Shown here in pieces: positions 9,410 to 18,826 of a stretch of DNA of 64,000 nucleotides. Made by a program: the position numbers and the translations under genes. Positions within the stretch are counted from its first letter, which is position 1; each line of letters begins with the position of its first letter. The DNA is from a virus: positions 1-64,000 of IMG/VR virus record IMGVR_UViG_3300029910_000005; one strand, written 5' to 3'. The notes under the pieces are model-generated. The model searched no databases and was not told the DNA's origin. It worked only from the letters and a program-made list of their open reading frames with translations.

Positions 9410-12400
9410 TTACACTCGCATACGAGCTATAGAAAATAAACCAAGTCCAGTCACTAATGTCAAAGATATCCCTGAAGATTGGTAGACTTGAGCCCATACT
9501 GTCTCGCCAGCAGCCAAAACAATGATCGCTTGGGTGGACAATCCACTGTTTGATGAACTTTGCGATGGATAAATATCCGTAAAAGCGATAGGAAAAGCAG
9601 CTGTGCTGGACTGGAAAATATAGGCACGTCGTTCTCCTGTTGTGGATGTACCTGGAAACACGATATTCAACGTAACTAGATAGGTTCCGGGAACAGAAGC
9701 CGTGAATGCACCAGCAATGTTTGAAAACGTCATGCCACCTCCTGTTGATGCTGTACCCCAACAAGATGTCAACGTTTGAGCGCTCCCTCCATTAGTAATC
9801 GATTGCCCTGTTGTCATCAAAACGGACCCATATGAGAGACTGGAATCCAATTGCATAACCGTAAAAGAAGGTGGGAATGATTGATCAGTAGCTAATGAAC
9901 TTCCTGTGCTCTGGAATCCTAATACACTCAGTGTATCACTCGCAGCAGCAATGATAATAGCAGTTGTCGCAAGACAGGTTCGATCACTCACTGATGGTTG
10001 AGAGGATTGAAACGTAAGAGCTGTTCCACTCTTGATTAATTGGATGTATCGATATCCAGACGAAGCAGAGGCAAAACATCCACCAATCGTAACAAGATAT
10101 GGTCCTGCATTTGTTAGTGTGTACGTCCCAGTGGGTCCATTGAAGCTGACTCCGGTGGTTGTTGTAGCTGTACCCCAATTCGTGAAAGTGACGGGCGATG
10201 TGCTGAACGTTTGGCTACTCGCAACTCGAACGATCCCATATGCTTTCGCAGAGTTCAATTCCACGATACCGAAACGAGCTGGAGAGTCCGTACTGATCAT
10301 AGGGAGCGAACCAGCGGTTTGGTATCCAGTGACGGAAAGAGTATTTCCACTGGTGAACGAAATAATTTCACAAGCTCCGATTCCTGTTACTCCGGTCTGA
10401 GATGCTGGCATTTCCACCATCGTGGTGGTAGTTGCTGAGGGAGCAAACGTGGCCCAAATAGCACGATTTCCAGACGTACTTGCGGTGTACTCTACTTGAT
10501 AGCATGCCACATAGATAGTGGAAAATGGAGAAGTCAACGCCCCACTACTATAGGAAATTGTACCAATATTGCTGGTAAAAATGCTACTGAGAACTGCTGT
10601 ATTCGCATTGGGTTGGCTTGTCGGTGCGGATCCAGCGGCAATTCCATAGTAAGTATCATAGTAATTTGGAGATATAGATGGTTTGGAGGTTGTTGGCGTT
10701 TTAGATGGTGTCCTTGATGGTTTCGACGTAGAGGGTGATGTAGTTGGTTTCGACGTAGAAGGAGAGGTGGATGGTTTGGAAGTCGTTGGTGAGTTGGTTG
10801 GCGCATTGGTCGTTGGTGCTGGAGTAGTAAATGTCACCTTGGCCATACCAAATGTTGAGAATGCAGTCCCACACACATTCAGCGGTGATGTGCTTGATGT
10901 CTGGTAGACTTGCACGTATACACTTTCTCCGGCGGCAAGAGTGACAGTGGCTTGCATCGAAAAGGAGGTTTCTTGACCAGATGTTGTTGTCGGTGTATAC
11001 GCTCCGAATGCGACAGGAAAGGATGGATTGGAAGTTTGGAAAATGTATGCCTGACGCACACCACCAGATCCAAACGCGAACCCGACGACTGCCGTGACGA
11101 TGTACACCCCTCCTACTGAAGCCGTGAACAATCCTCCTGCAGACAAAGTAACCCCGCCTCCTAATGTGGGTGTTGCCCAGCACGCATTTGTCAAGGTAAC
11201 TACAGCTCCGGCCGTTGCCGACTGAGTATTGGACCCAAGGACCACCCCATTCGGTTCAGTGTTATCCAATTGGATGATGGTGAATGCTTGATTAATTCCA
11301 GTATCTGTGTTGATCGCCGTGCTGGGGACATCTTGATACACTTTCACTCCAGCGGTTTCACCAGCTGACATCATGACCAAAGCAGTTGTCGCCAAACATG
11401 TTCGATCATCCGGAGATTGCGTTGTCTCCATTGCGTATAACCCGCCTATGCTCGTAGATAAATATGCATAGCGCCTGGTTCCTGCTCCGTTGGCCGCAAA
11501 ACACATCGAAAAGGTAATCAAGTACAAACCAGCGTTCGTGACCGTGTATAGCCCAGCGCCGTTCCATGTAATTCCAGTGGTCACGGTTGGAGTGTTCCAG
11601 TACGTGGTTAACAAAGTTTCGACGCCTGTGGGTATGGATTGAGCTGCTGCGTTTCCATGGGTCAATCCGTGCGGTCTCGAAGAATCCAGCTGCACCAAAC
11701 TCATACGAGTCGGTGAATCACCGGAAATGATATTCAATGGTCCTCCTGAACTTTGATACCCGAACATTTCGACAGTGTTTCCGGCAGTGCAAGAAATGAT
11801 CTCACTTGCTCCGATTCCGGTGTCTCCTCCTTGCGAAGATGCTACTTGAACAGAAGAAATATAGTTACCATACGAACTCAGTACACCGGAAATGAGACGA
11901 TTTCCTACAGTATTTCCAGCAAATCCAATCTGATAAGAGAACAAAAAAATACCGGTATTAGGACAGGTGATCGATGGACTCGAATAGGTATACGAACCAA
12001 CTGCTGTACCCCATGTGTACAGCAGTTGAGTTCCGGAGGTGGCAGAATGGCTTCCTGTCCCGGTGACGATCGAGTATCCGGTGGTGATCGTCGGTGCTTT
12101 TGTTGGTGAAGTAGAAGGTTTAGAAGTCGTTGGTGAAGTAGAAGGTTTGGACGTAGAAGGTGAGGTGGATGGTTTGGAGGTGGAAGGTGTTTTAGATGGT
12201 GTTCTTGAGGGTGTTTTCGACGGTGACTTTGAAGGTTTGGAGGTTGAAGGTGAAACAGACGGATGGGAAACAGTAGGGGTAGCAGATGGCGAGGTAGTAG
12301 GCGTAGAGGTCATTCCGGTGGAGAATACCAGGAAACCCCCCTCTCCTGGAACTGCGTCACATGTTTCAAACGAATAGACCAACAGCTCACCATCATGTGT

Positions 12401-15400
12401 CAACGAAACCGTCAATCCACCATTTTCAATGTAATAACCAAGCGGTGTGATCTTACTTTGAATACGCCAAGGACCGGTACTGCTATCTAAACGATAGGTA
12501 TCACATGTTTGTATATTACTCACATCCGTAAGTGAGCACATTGCTGCCACTTTTCCATCATCGGACATTGCCACCACACTTCCATATCCTGGTTCTCCCG
12601 AATATGGCAGAGTAGGGATCAATTTGATGGTTTCCAGCCACGCGGTTCCATTCCAATTATATATCCAAGCGGCACCGATACCAGCATTATCGTTAGGACC
12701 TCCAAAAATGAACGTATTCCCATCTCCAGATATGGCAATTGAATATCCTTCTTCTGCGCTACCAATTTGATCCGACGCACAAAACGGACTTCCTCGTGCA
12801 TTCCAATTGGTTCCATTATACGAATATCCAGACACGGAACCACCCGAACCACCACATCTATTATCGTCGATAGCTCCGAACACAACTGTTTTACCGTCAG
12901 CCGATACTGCCACAGAATATCCAAATTCAGGATCCGTGGCAGACGTGGGAGGGATCAAAGAAACGGGTGCAGACCATGCGCCAGAAATCCAACGATAGAT
13001 GAGAGTAGCTCCAGCTGGAGTCGTACCAGGAGTTCCAACTGTTAATACTGTGCCATCATTTGAGATAGATAAGGCACCATTGAAGTGACTGACGACAATC
13101 TTGGTTCCTCGTGGTACCCATGCGCTACCATTCCAATTCCAGGTGAAAATAGCACCAACGAACCCATTATCTGTTGGTGTTCCGGCTACGATGACGGTTC
13201 CATCACCAGAAATAGCTACTGCCGTTCCCAAACCATCAGAAGAGCTATTGGTAAAGGTAGCAATCAGCGAGAATATCGTTCCGGAGGAATTGGAAAACAC
13301 ATAGACGGAATCCAGATCTCGGTTCCCAATGACGATCGTCTTTCCATATGCATCGATATCAGAAACAATGTATGAACCTGCGGTGAATGCATACGCAGGA
13401 CCTAGTTCGGTGTAACCCCATGTCGGTGGAACAGTTGGAGCTTGGGAAGGTGTTTTCGAAGGTCTGGAGGTAGAAGGAGAAGCAGATGGTTTAGATGTAG
13501 AAGGTGAACTGGATGGTGTCTTAGATGGAGTCCTCGATGGCCTGGAAGTGGTAGGGCTAGCACTGGGATGAGAAGTAGATGGGCTTTTGGATGGATTCTT
13601 CGAAGGCCTTGAAGTTGAGGGGGATTGGGATGGAGTCCTCGATGGATGAGAAGTTGAGGGTGTTTTGGATGGTATAGAGGTACTGGGTGATGTAGAAGGT
13701 TTGGAGGTTGATGGAGAAGTGGAGGGTGAACCAGTGGGCACAGAGGTCATACCTGTCGTGTAGACCAATACTCCACCTAAACCGGAGGAATAAGCGGTAG
13801 CTCCAGTAATCACTATATTTCCATCGTGTGAACAAGCTACCGGTTGACCTTGACCACTTGCTCCCGATGTCACCAACTCTGCACCTTGACTCCTCCACAG
13901 GCCTCCTATAAAGCGATACATAAACACCCCTCCATTCGACCCCACACTCAACACATCACCGTCACGAGAGAGAGAAACTGCGATTCCGAACTCAGAGATA
14001 CTTGACATGTAGATTCTTATTTGCTGTGTCCACACGCCACCTGAACGAGTCCATACGTATGCTGCAGTGTCATCTGGAGCTCCAATAACCAACGTGTTGC
14101 CAGTGCCCGACAAGGACACCGAATAACCTTGAAGCTGTGCAGAACTGACCGCACCCGTTCCTACTAAACGGGCTTGTTGAGACCACGAGGTTCCCGACCT
14201 AACCCAAATCCAAGTCGAACCAACTAAACTGTTATCATCAGGACCACCAATTGCTACTGTATTTCCATCTGCAGATATCGACAAGGCACGACCCATAAAC
14301 ACATTGCTGCTTCCTATAGTATATCCAGTACCAACGAGTTTCGCTTGCTGACTCCATGTCGTTCCTGATCGAACGAAGATCCACACCGCACCAACACCCG
14401 AATTATCCGATGGTCCACCAATAGCTACCGTATTTCCATCTGCAGATAGAGCTACAGTCTCACCTTGGAGAGCAGCAGTAATAACACTGTTTCCAACTAG
14501 TTTAGCCTGTTGCACATATGTACCACCAGAAGCAATGAAAATCCACACTGCCCCTGCCTGATAATCATCACCATACCCTCCAAATGCAAAGGTAGTTCCA
14601 TCTGATGATAACGCCACAGATGAACCTTGATGTGATGTACCACCAACAGCATTACCACCGTACTCTCCAACTTGTGTCCAGGTCCCAGCTACGTTCTTAT
14701 AGACAAATGATGCACCGCCATTAATATCTTGATTTGGTGAACCAAAAGCAATGAAATTTCCTTGGTCATTGATAGCAATCGAAGCACCAGCTGCTCCTGC
14801 TCCTAGTTCTCCACTACCCGTCAGAATCGTCGCTGGCATCAACCAACCCCAAGTCGGAGCGACAGTTGGAGCCAATGATGGACTAGAGGTAATCGGTGAG
14901 TGTGAGGGTGTTTTGGAAGGTCTGGAAGTCGAAGGGTTCGCAGATGGCATAGAGGTGATAGGGTTTTTCGACGGTCTGGACGTGATAGGTGCTTCAGAAG
15001 GTGTGCGAGAAGGGGAAGCTGACGGAAACTTGGTAGGTGATACGGTAGGCATCGATATGGTAGGGGCACTGGAAGGTTGTTCGGTGGTAGGTCCAGGAGT
15101 GCCGATTGGAGTGCAACCAATACCTAGACAGACGAGTGATTTTAACGTTCCACAGCCTGCGAGATTCTCTTGAAAGATGGTCGCATCGGAGAAATAGGTA
15201 CCCCCATTCTGACATTGGGTATTGTCTGTCCATTCGAGACATCGATATTGGACACCCATCCAGAACTTATTGGTGGTGATGTTGGCCGCCTCAGCAGTCG
15301 TAATCCATGGCGATCCATTGATAAGCATCGTGAAGTTCTCGGCAATCGTCGTTCCAAGAGGTCCCATGACCGGCAAGGAATCATTCACCCCATAGAGCAC

Positions 15401-15628
15401 AGGAAACTCGTTGAGGAGCGATTCGCGATAGTTGATGAGAGCCACAGCCGAGGTACACCCCATCATCTGAAAAAGACCTTGCTGCGAGCAATATACAGAG
15501 GTCGATGCGCGGTCACCCACGACCGCGCTTAGTAACTGGTTATCGGAATAGAGAATCGTTGCTGGCTGCTGTCCGCTTCGCCCACCGGCGAGGAGGAAAA
15601 CAACGAGCAGGAGGAGGAGGAGAAACAT
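9410..15628 (-). CDS. Giant secreted fibre-like protein: propellers, Ser/Pro/Thr stalks and six C1q-like domains
   Basis: 2072 aa from the ATG at 15628 (upstream in-frame ATG at 15700 lacks support; the hydrophobic FLLLLLLVVFLLAGG begins at 15628 and is a signal peptide). Order: cysteine-containing N-terminal domain ending in SLVCLGIGC (about 25-170); stalk 1 (173-263); FG-GAP-like propeller 1 (263-630); stalk 2 (630-733); propeller 2 (733-1105); stalk 3 (1106-1184); three C1q/TNF-like jelly-roll repeats (1184-1606); stalk 4 (1606-1653); three more (1653-2072). Each C1q unit has AGxYxVTxxxxF...aGExxxVxxYQss...FxxxQLDSS. Stalks are built from TSKPSTSPS-like units. C1q trimers plus stalks suggest a trimeric adhesion fibre. 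Confidence 0.88.
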   Translation of the reverse strand: MFLLLLLLVVFLLAGGRSGQQPATILYSDNQLLSAVVGDRASTSVYCSQQGLFQMMGCTSAVALINYRESLLNEFPVLYGVNDSLPVMGPLGTTIAENFTMLINGSPWITTAEAANITTNKFWMGVQYRCLEWTDNTQCQNGGTYFSDATIFQENLAGCGTLKSLVCLGIGCTPIGTPGPTTEQPSSAPTISMPTVSPTKFPSASPSRTPSEAPITSRPSKNPITSMPSANPSTSRPSKTPSHSPITSSPSLAPTVAPTWGWLMPATILTGSGELGAGAAGASIAINDQGNFIAFGSPNQDINGGASFVYKNVAGTWTQVGEYGGNAVGGTSHQGSSVALSSDGTTFAFGGYGDDYQAGAVWIFIASGGTYVQQAKLVGNSVITAALQGETVALSADGNTVAIGGPSDNSGVGAVWIFVRSGTTWSQQAKLVGTGYTIGSSNVFMGRALSISADGNTVAIGGPDDNSLVGSTWIWVRSGTSWSQQARLVGTGAVSSAQLQGYSVSLSGTGNTLVIGAPDDTAAYVWTRSGGVWTQQIRIYMSSISEFGIAVSLSRDGDVLSVGSNGGVFMYRFIGGLWRSQGAELVTSGASGQGQPVACSHDGNIVITGATAYSSGLGGVLVYTTGMTSVPTGSPSTSPSTSKPSTSPSTSIPSKTPSTSHPSRTPSQSPSTSRPSKNPSKSPSTSHPSASPTTSRPSRTPSKTPSSSPSTSKPSASPSTSRPSKTPSQAPTVPPTWGYTELGPAYAFTAGSYIVSDIDAYGKTIVIGNRDLDSVYVFSNSSGTIFSLIATFTNSSSDGLGTAVAISGDGTVIVAGTPTDNGFVGAIFTWNWNGSAWVPRGTKIVVSHFNGALSISNDGTVLTVGTPGTTPAGATLIYRWISGAWSAPVSLIPPTSATDPEFGYSVAVSADGKTVVFGAIDDNRCGGSGGSVSGYSYNGTNWNARGSPFCASDQIGSAEEGYSIAISGDGNTFIFGGPNDNAGIGAAWIYNWNGTAWLETIKLIPTLPYSGEPGYGSVVAMSDDGKVAAMCSLTDVSNIQTCDTYRLDSSTGPWRIQSKITPLGYYIENGGLTVSLTHDGELLVYSFETCDAVPGEGGFLVFSTGMTSTPTTSPSATPTVSHPSVSPSTSKPSKSPSKTPSRTPSKTPSTSKPSTSPSTSKPSTSPTTSKPSTSPTKAPTITTGYSIVTGTGSHSATSGTQLLYTWGTAVGSYTYSSPSITCPNTGIFLFSYQIGFAGNTVGNRLISGVLSSYGNYISSVQVASSQGGDTGIGASEIISCTAGNTVEMFGYQSSGGPLNIISGDSPTRMSLVQLDSSRPHGLTHGNAAAQSIPTGVETLLTTYWNTPTVTTGITWNGAGLYTVTNAGLYLITFSMCFAANGAGTRRYAYLSTSIGGLYAMETTQSPDDRTCLATTALVMMSAGETAGVKVYQDVPSTAINTDTGINQAFTIIQLDNTEPNGVVLGSNTQSATAGAVVTLTNACWATPTLGGGVTLSAGGLFTASVGGVYIVTAVVGFAFGSGGVRQAYIFQTSNPSFPVAFGAYTPTTTSGQETSFSMQATVTLAAGESVYVQVYQTSSTSPLNVCGTAFSTFGMAKVTFTTPAPTTNAPTNSPTTSKPSTSPSTSKPTTSPSTSKPSRTPSKTPTTSKPSISPNYYDTYYGIAAGSAPTSQPNANTAVLSSIFTSNIGTISYSSGALTSPFSTIYVACYQVEYTASTSGNRAIWATFAPSATTTTMVEMPASQTGVTGIGACEIISFTSGNTLSVTGYQTAGSLPMISTDSPARFGIVELNSAKAYGIVRVASSQTFSTSPVTFTNWGTATTTTGVSFNGPTGTYTLTNAGPYLVTIGGCFASASSGYRYIQLIKSGTALTFQSSQPSVSDRTCLATTAIIIAAASDTLSVLGFQSTGSSLATDQSFPPSFTVMQLDSSLSYGSVLMTTGQSITNGGSAQTLTSCWGTASTGGGMTFSNIAGAFTASVPGTYLVTLNIVFPGTSTTGERRAYIFQSSTAAFPIAFTDIYPSQSSSNSGLSTQAIIVLAAGETVWAQVYQSSGISLTLVTGLGLFSIARMRV

Positions 15629-15698
15629 ATTTCTTGATTTGTGAGAGAGGTGGACAGTCTCCTTGCTCCTCACAAACCAACCACTTTCCTGGGATAAC
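15629..15698. promoter_or_regulatory. Bidirectional promoter region
   Basis: Divergent gap between the giant fibre-like gene and the next plus-strand gene. It carries CTCTCTCACAAATC in the direction of the minus gene (about 20 bp from its ATG) and CTCCTCACAAACCAACCAC in the plus direction (about 20 bp from the ATG at 15699). Both are the TCACAAA(C/T) string found before most starts here. Confidence 0.55.
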
Positions 15699-16277
15699 AT
15701 GTTGACAAGCCAAAGTACTATCCAGGATGCTTCCCTAGCACGTCTAAACTACACGAAATCTCTCATCAGAAAGGTAGAGAAACATGAGATGGCTAAACAG
15801 GAAGCTAAACTAAGAGCAGCTCTACGTGCAAAATATCCCGGTTTGGTCGAACGTTTCCATGTGATCTATGATTTAGCAGCCAATTCCCTCGAGTTTCCCT
15901 TCAGGTTCGATTTGTTGGATAACGAGTTGAGCATGGCATGCCGTTCGGATCTGGTGACTTATCTCCATTATCACCACTGTGAATTGTATGCCTACGTGCT
16001 CTGTCCTGACGGCGCCATACGATGGACCCATAAATGTCTCGGGGGGACAGAGTTGAAAGACTCGAGGGTGTTCATCACGCTCTGTGATCTGATCATTCCG
16101 GTAATTGCACGCATCGAGGCAGCTACTGGTTTGAAAACCATCGAGCCTCTACCTCCTCCTTCTGTCCAAACTATCGAGGAAGTATATCCGCAAGAAGAGG
16201 TGGCGGAGGCGGACAAGAAGAAGAAGAAGATAGGGTGGCGGGTGCATTTCTCACATATTTTCTCTCGTGATGGCTAG
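15699..16277 (+). CDS. Uncharacterised protein, GLKT family
   Basis: 192 aa. Features: YPGLVERFHVIYDLAANSLE then FPFRFDLL in the first half, RIEAATGLKTIEPL near the end, and a lysine-rich tail (KKKKKIGW). The layout matches the genes at 16622 and 32991 (xPGLxxxxxxxYxxAxxxLxFPF ... TGLKxVxV), so it is one of three paralogs. No known domain recognised. Expressed as a likely pair with the next gene, with which it overlaps by 8 bp. Confidence 0.78.
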   Translation: MLTSQSTIQDASLARLNYTKSLIRKVEKHEMAKQEAKLRAALRAKYPGLVERFHVIYDLAANSLEFPFRFDLLDNELSMACRSDLVTYLHYHHCELYAYVLCPDGAIRWTHKCLGGTELKDSRVFITLCDLIIPVIARIEAATGLKTIEPLPPPSVQTIEEVYPQEEVAEADKKKKKIGWRVHFSHIFSRDG

Positions 16278-16713
16278 CTTCTCGTTCATGTATTCGTTGG
16301 TGGTGCGTGAGCGGGAGTGTGCGTGTGGTCAATCGTGGGGGATCTTCTCTACTAGAGAAAAGGCAAAGGAGGCAGCAAAACGTAAATTTCCATGTATTCA
16401 ATGGGATATCAATGACGGTGAAACAGCAATGGCTTATCCATATCTGTCACCCAATTCGCATAAGGGGATGACTGAGGTACATATCCTCGAGGTGCTCGTC
16501 GATACATGGATAGAGGATGGTCTGAACGGTTGCGCGCGATGTCTCACCTGTACGGACGAGGAGGAGGAGGCGGACAATGGAAATAAAAGGCCTCTAGATG
16601 CCTCACAAACTTCCTTCTCAGATGGAACCGATTCCCCTCCGCGAAAAGCGCACCGAACTTGCGGAGACCATCCGCGAGAGGATCAAGAACAAAGCCCAGG
16701 ACGAGAGGGATAA
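16270..16713 (+). CDS. Uncharacterised small protein with N-terminal ECACGQ motif
   Basis: 147 aa from the ATG at 16270, overlapping the previous stop by 8 bp. It has SLVVRERECACGQSWGIFST near the start, and a CARCLTC cluster at about 95-101, so four cysteines that could bind a metal. The C-terminal 45 residues are low-complexity, acidic then charged, and overlap the next gene; the real protein may be shorter in function. No family recognised. Confidence 0.65.
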   Translation: MASFSFMYSLVVRERECACGQSWGIFSTREKAKEAAKRKFPCIQWDINDGETAMAYPYLSPNSHKGMTEVHILEVLVDTWIEDGLNGCARCLTCTDEEEEADNGNKRPLDASQTSFSDGTDSPPRKAHRTCGDHPREDQEQSPGREG

Positions 16714-17110
16714 CGCGACCATTGCTGCCTTCACCGCGGAATTTCCCGGATTGCAGGAGGTCATCTTAGCTGCGTATGCGAAGGCACAAGAGGATCTTAC
16801 CTTCCCGTTCATCTTGACGTTACCGGAGACTGTCTCGAAGACCGAGAACACCGTGAGGAAAATCCAGCAGTTCCTCCATACGTACGAACTCTTCGGATTC
16901 TTCTATGTGCGATTCCCAGGAGGGTCATACGTCTGGCAAGGTGAATATCCATCGTGTCAAGAATTAGCTGATCCTCGTATCCTGGTTTCTCATCGACCGT
17001 ATGATATGTCAGCGAATCGAGCAGCAGAGATGACCGGATTGAAGACGGTTTATGTTCGTGAAATCGATGACAAGAAGAAGAAAAAGAAGCGATGGTTTTG
17101 TGTGTGGTAG
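16622..17110 (+). CDS. Uncharacterised protein, GLKT family
   Basis: 162 aa. I chose the ATG at 16622 because the TCACAAAC string lies at 16602-16609, between it and the earlier ATG at 16598. FPGLQEVILAAYAKAQEDLT, FPFILTLPETV and MTGLKTVYV align with the genes at 15699 and 32991. A charged N-terminus and a KKKKKKRWF tail flank the core. The start region overlaps the end of the previous gene in another frame. Confidence 0.75.
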   Translation: MEPIPLREKRTELAETIRERIKNKAQDERDNATIAAFTAEFPGLQEVILAAYAKAQEDLTFPFILTLPETVSKTENTVRKIQQFLHTYELFGFFYVRFPGGSYVWQGEYPSCQELADPRILVSHRPYDMSANRAAEMTGLKTVYVREIDDKKKKKKRWFCVW

Positions 17111-17135
17111 TTTTACATATATATATAAGTAAACA

Positions 17136-17855
17136 ATGGAAGAAGAAGAGCGAGACATAAAGAAGACAATCGAGTTTTCGATTGGCGATGAGGACGTGTT
17201 TCTTATTCGAGAAACGGTAATTGACGACAGAACGAGATATGGTTTAACGTTGTTCTGGCGTAAACCAGAGGATATGCTATGGACGCAAATTGGCGGGTTG
17301 GACTACAGTAAAGTGAAGGGTGACTTAAAGATGGGGGCTAGTGTTGATAGTAAACGTCATCGTGGATGGGGACTTGGGACACATATGTACCAAGCAGCTA
17401 GACATTGGAATCCGAGCTACTTTTACGATGACGTAAAAGAATTCATCGCCGAGTGGCTCGTACCGGACGATTGCTCACTTCAATTCACCGAACAGTATAT
17501 GTCTTTCATGTGGGAATACTATCCTAAAGAGCATACCTATCTCCTACGTCGATTCTATCCTGAGCATATGAATGAGCATCAGGATCAGTCGTATCTCGCT
17601 GGTTATGATCTGAGGAAGAAGATCACTTATACATATAGAAGAGATGAAGAGATACTGCCACGTAAAGGTGGACCAGCTGATCAGACAAGGGATTTCTTTT
17701 TAAATCATAGTTTTACGGGAAAGATGCTTAAGGATATCTATGGCATAGAAAGATTAAAGGTAATAGAGATTGACATCAACTTCCGAACAAAGATGATGAT
17801 CAGGGTGAGAATTCACGGCAAGAAGGTCAAACCGCTAGCTACGAATGAAGAGTAA
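17136..17855 (+). CDS. GNAT-like N-acetyltransferase candidate
   Basis: 239 aa. The ATG follows TTTTACATATATATATAAG. Around residues 68-88 the segment GASVDSKRHRGWGLGTHMYQ looks like GNAT motif A, whose (R/Q)xxGx(G/A) loop binds acetyl-CoA; here the loop would be RGWGLG, after a beta strand. The rest is highly charged and does not show the other GNAT motifs clearly, and the protein is longer than a minimal GNAT. So the assignment is a guess from one motif. Confidence 0.5.
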   Translation: MEEEERDIKKTIEFSIGDEDVFLIRETVIDDRTRYGLTLFWRKPEDMLWTQIGGLDYSKVKGDLKMGASVDSKRHRGWGLGTHMYQAARHWNPSYFYDDVKEFIAEWLVPDDCSLQFTEQYMSFMWEYYPKEHTYLLRRFYPEHMNEHQDQSYLAGYDLRKKITYTYRRDEEILPRKGGPADQTRDFFLNHSFTGKMLKDIYGIERLKVIEIDINFRTKMMIRVRIHGKKVKPLATNEE

Positions 17856-18353
17856 ACGAGAACGAAGACCTGACCATCGATGGAACCCATAGTTTACGTA
17901 TAAAACGATAAGTCTAGTATCGAACATATAACTTGTTTGAACACTAAAATCGACACTCCCATCGGGTTTCTTATAAAAACAGCACGAGGGTATACGTGCC
18001 TTCTCTAGACCCTCTCTCTGAGAGGGGATATCTCTCCCAGGGAGAGCCTCTACCGGCGAAGGAGAGATATAGGCAATAGCATCGATAACCATCATATCAT
18101 TTGCATATGGTAGTTTTACGACGTGATGGACGTTGGTGGAGAACCAATCACAGCTAAACACATAACGTTGCCAGCCGATTAAATCACGGCGTCTTTTATT
18201 GGAAGGGACACAATAGAGAGGACAATGGACCAGATACTGTCCATCTCGAAATATATCTCCAGTTGATCGCTTTGCTAGCTGTTGTTCGCGTCGTTCTGTT
18301 CTTCGGCGACGTAGTTCACCTCGAGCAGGCACACACAAAAATGGCTGCTGCAT
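17835..18353 (-). CDS. Uncharacterised protein, antisense in the 17.86-18.34 kb gap
   Basis: 172 aa. This frame fills a 485-bp stretch that holds no plus-strand gene, which supports it. The N-terminal 25 residues are basic and overlap the start and promoter of the ankyrin gene on the other strand, so the true start may be internal or missing. The core (DGQYLVHCPLYCVPSNK, GWQRYVFSCDWFSTN, SCCFYKKPDGSVDF) looks protein-like, with mixed composition and spaced cysteines. No family recognised. It could also be a remnant. Confidence 0.5.
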   Translation of the reverse strand: MQQPFLCVPARGELRRRRTERREQQLAKRSTGDIFRDGQYLVHCPLYCVPSNKRRRDLIGWQRYVFSCDWFSTNVHHVVKLPYANDMMVIDAIAYISPSPVEALPGRDIPSQREGLEKARIPSCCFYKKPDGSVDFSVQTSYMFDTRLIVLYVNYGFHRWSGLRSRLLFIRS

Positions 18354-18826
18354 TGTTGTGTGCGGCGGTGAAGAAGGCCAATAAGGAGGAGGTACTGCGG
18401 CTAATCGAGAAATATGACCTCGATCTGAACAAATGTATGCTAAAAGTAGGGCGGTATCCCGCTAATATCTTACATTACATATGTACAATGGATGGTTACC
18501 CACTACCTTCCCTTCATCTACTCGTTGAACTCGGGGTGGACATACAACGACCTAGTTCTACCGGAATGACCCCCCTTTATTATGCATGTCAAAAAGGCAA
18601 GTCGATGATGATGCGGTATCTCATTTCCCACGGTGCCGATCCAATCATGACGCCTCCTCCTGGTCTGGGGAGGTTGGAAGAATACGCTACTAATGAAAAA
18701 TGCAAGGACATCCTGAGAGATCATCGCATACTGAGGTACTTACATATGTTGATGAAAAAGGAGCCAGGATGGGATCGGATACCTATGGATGCAGGACGGA
18801 TTATCGCTAGTTTTATCTGGTACTAG
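18341..18826 (+). CDS. Ankyrin-repeat protein
   Basis: 161 aa. The ATG follows GGCACACACAAAA. Ankyrin repeats cover about 5-115 (VLRLIEKYDLDLNKC, LHLLVELGVDIQRPSSTGMT then PLYYACQKGKSMMMRYLISH). After a linker the tail reads WDRIPMDAGRIIASFIWY, a weak version of the F-box-like helix seen in the two ankyrin clusters. It overlaps the converging terminase 3' end by 14 bp. Confidence 0.8.
   Translation: MAAALLCAAVKKANKEEVLRLIEKYDLDLNKCMLKVGRYPANILHYICTMDGYPLPSLHLLVELGVDIQRPSSTGMTPLYYACQKGKSMMMRYLISHGADPIMTPPPGLGRLEEYATNEKCKDILRDHRILRYLHMLMKKEPGWDRIPMDAGRIIASFIWY

Noticed and set aside
12039-12377. Plus-strand open frame rich in Glu/Val/Gly across the Ser/Pro/Thr stalk of the giant fibre gene
   Set aside because: It is the antisense shadow of the stalk repeats (TSKPS units read backwards give EVEGL strings). 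No promoter string or independent domain.
13430-13740. Regularly spaced short repeats that might suggest a CRISPR array
   Set aside because: They are in-frame TSPSTSKPS-type codon repeats without unique spacers, inside a clear coding sequence.
14751-15173. Similar plus-strand frame over stalk 1
   Set aside because: Same antisense effect of the low-complexity stalk.
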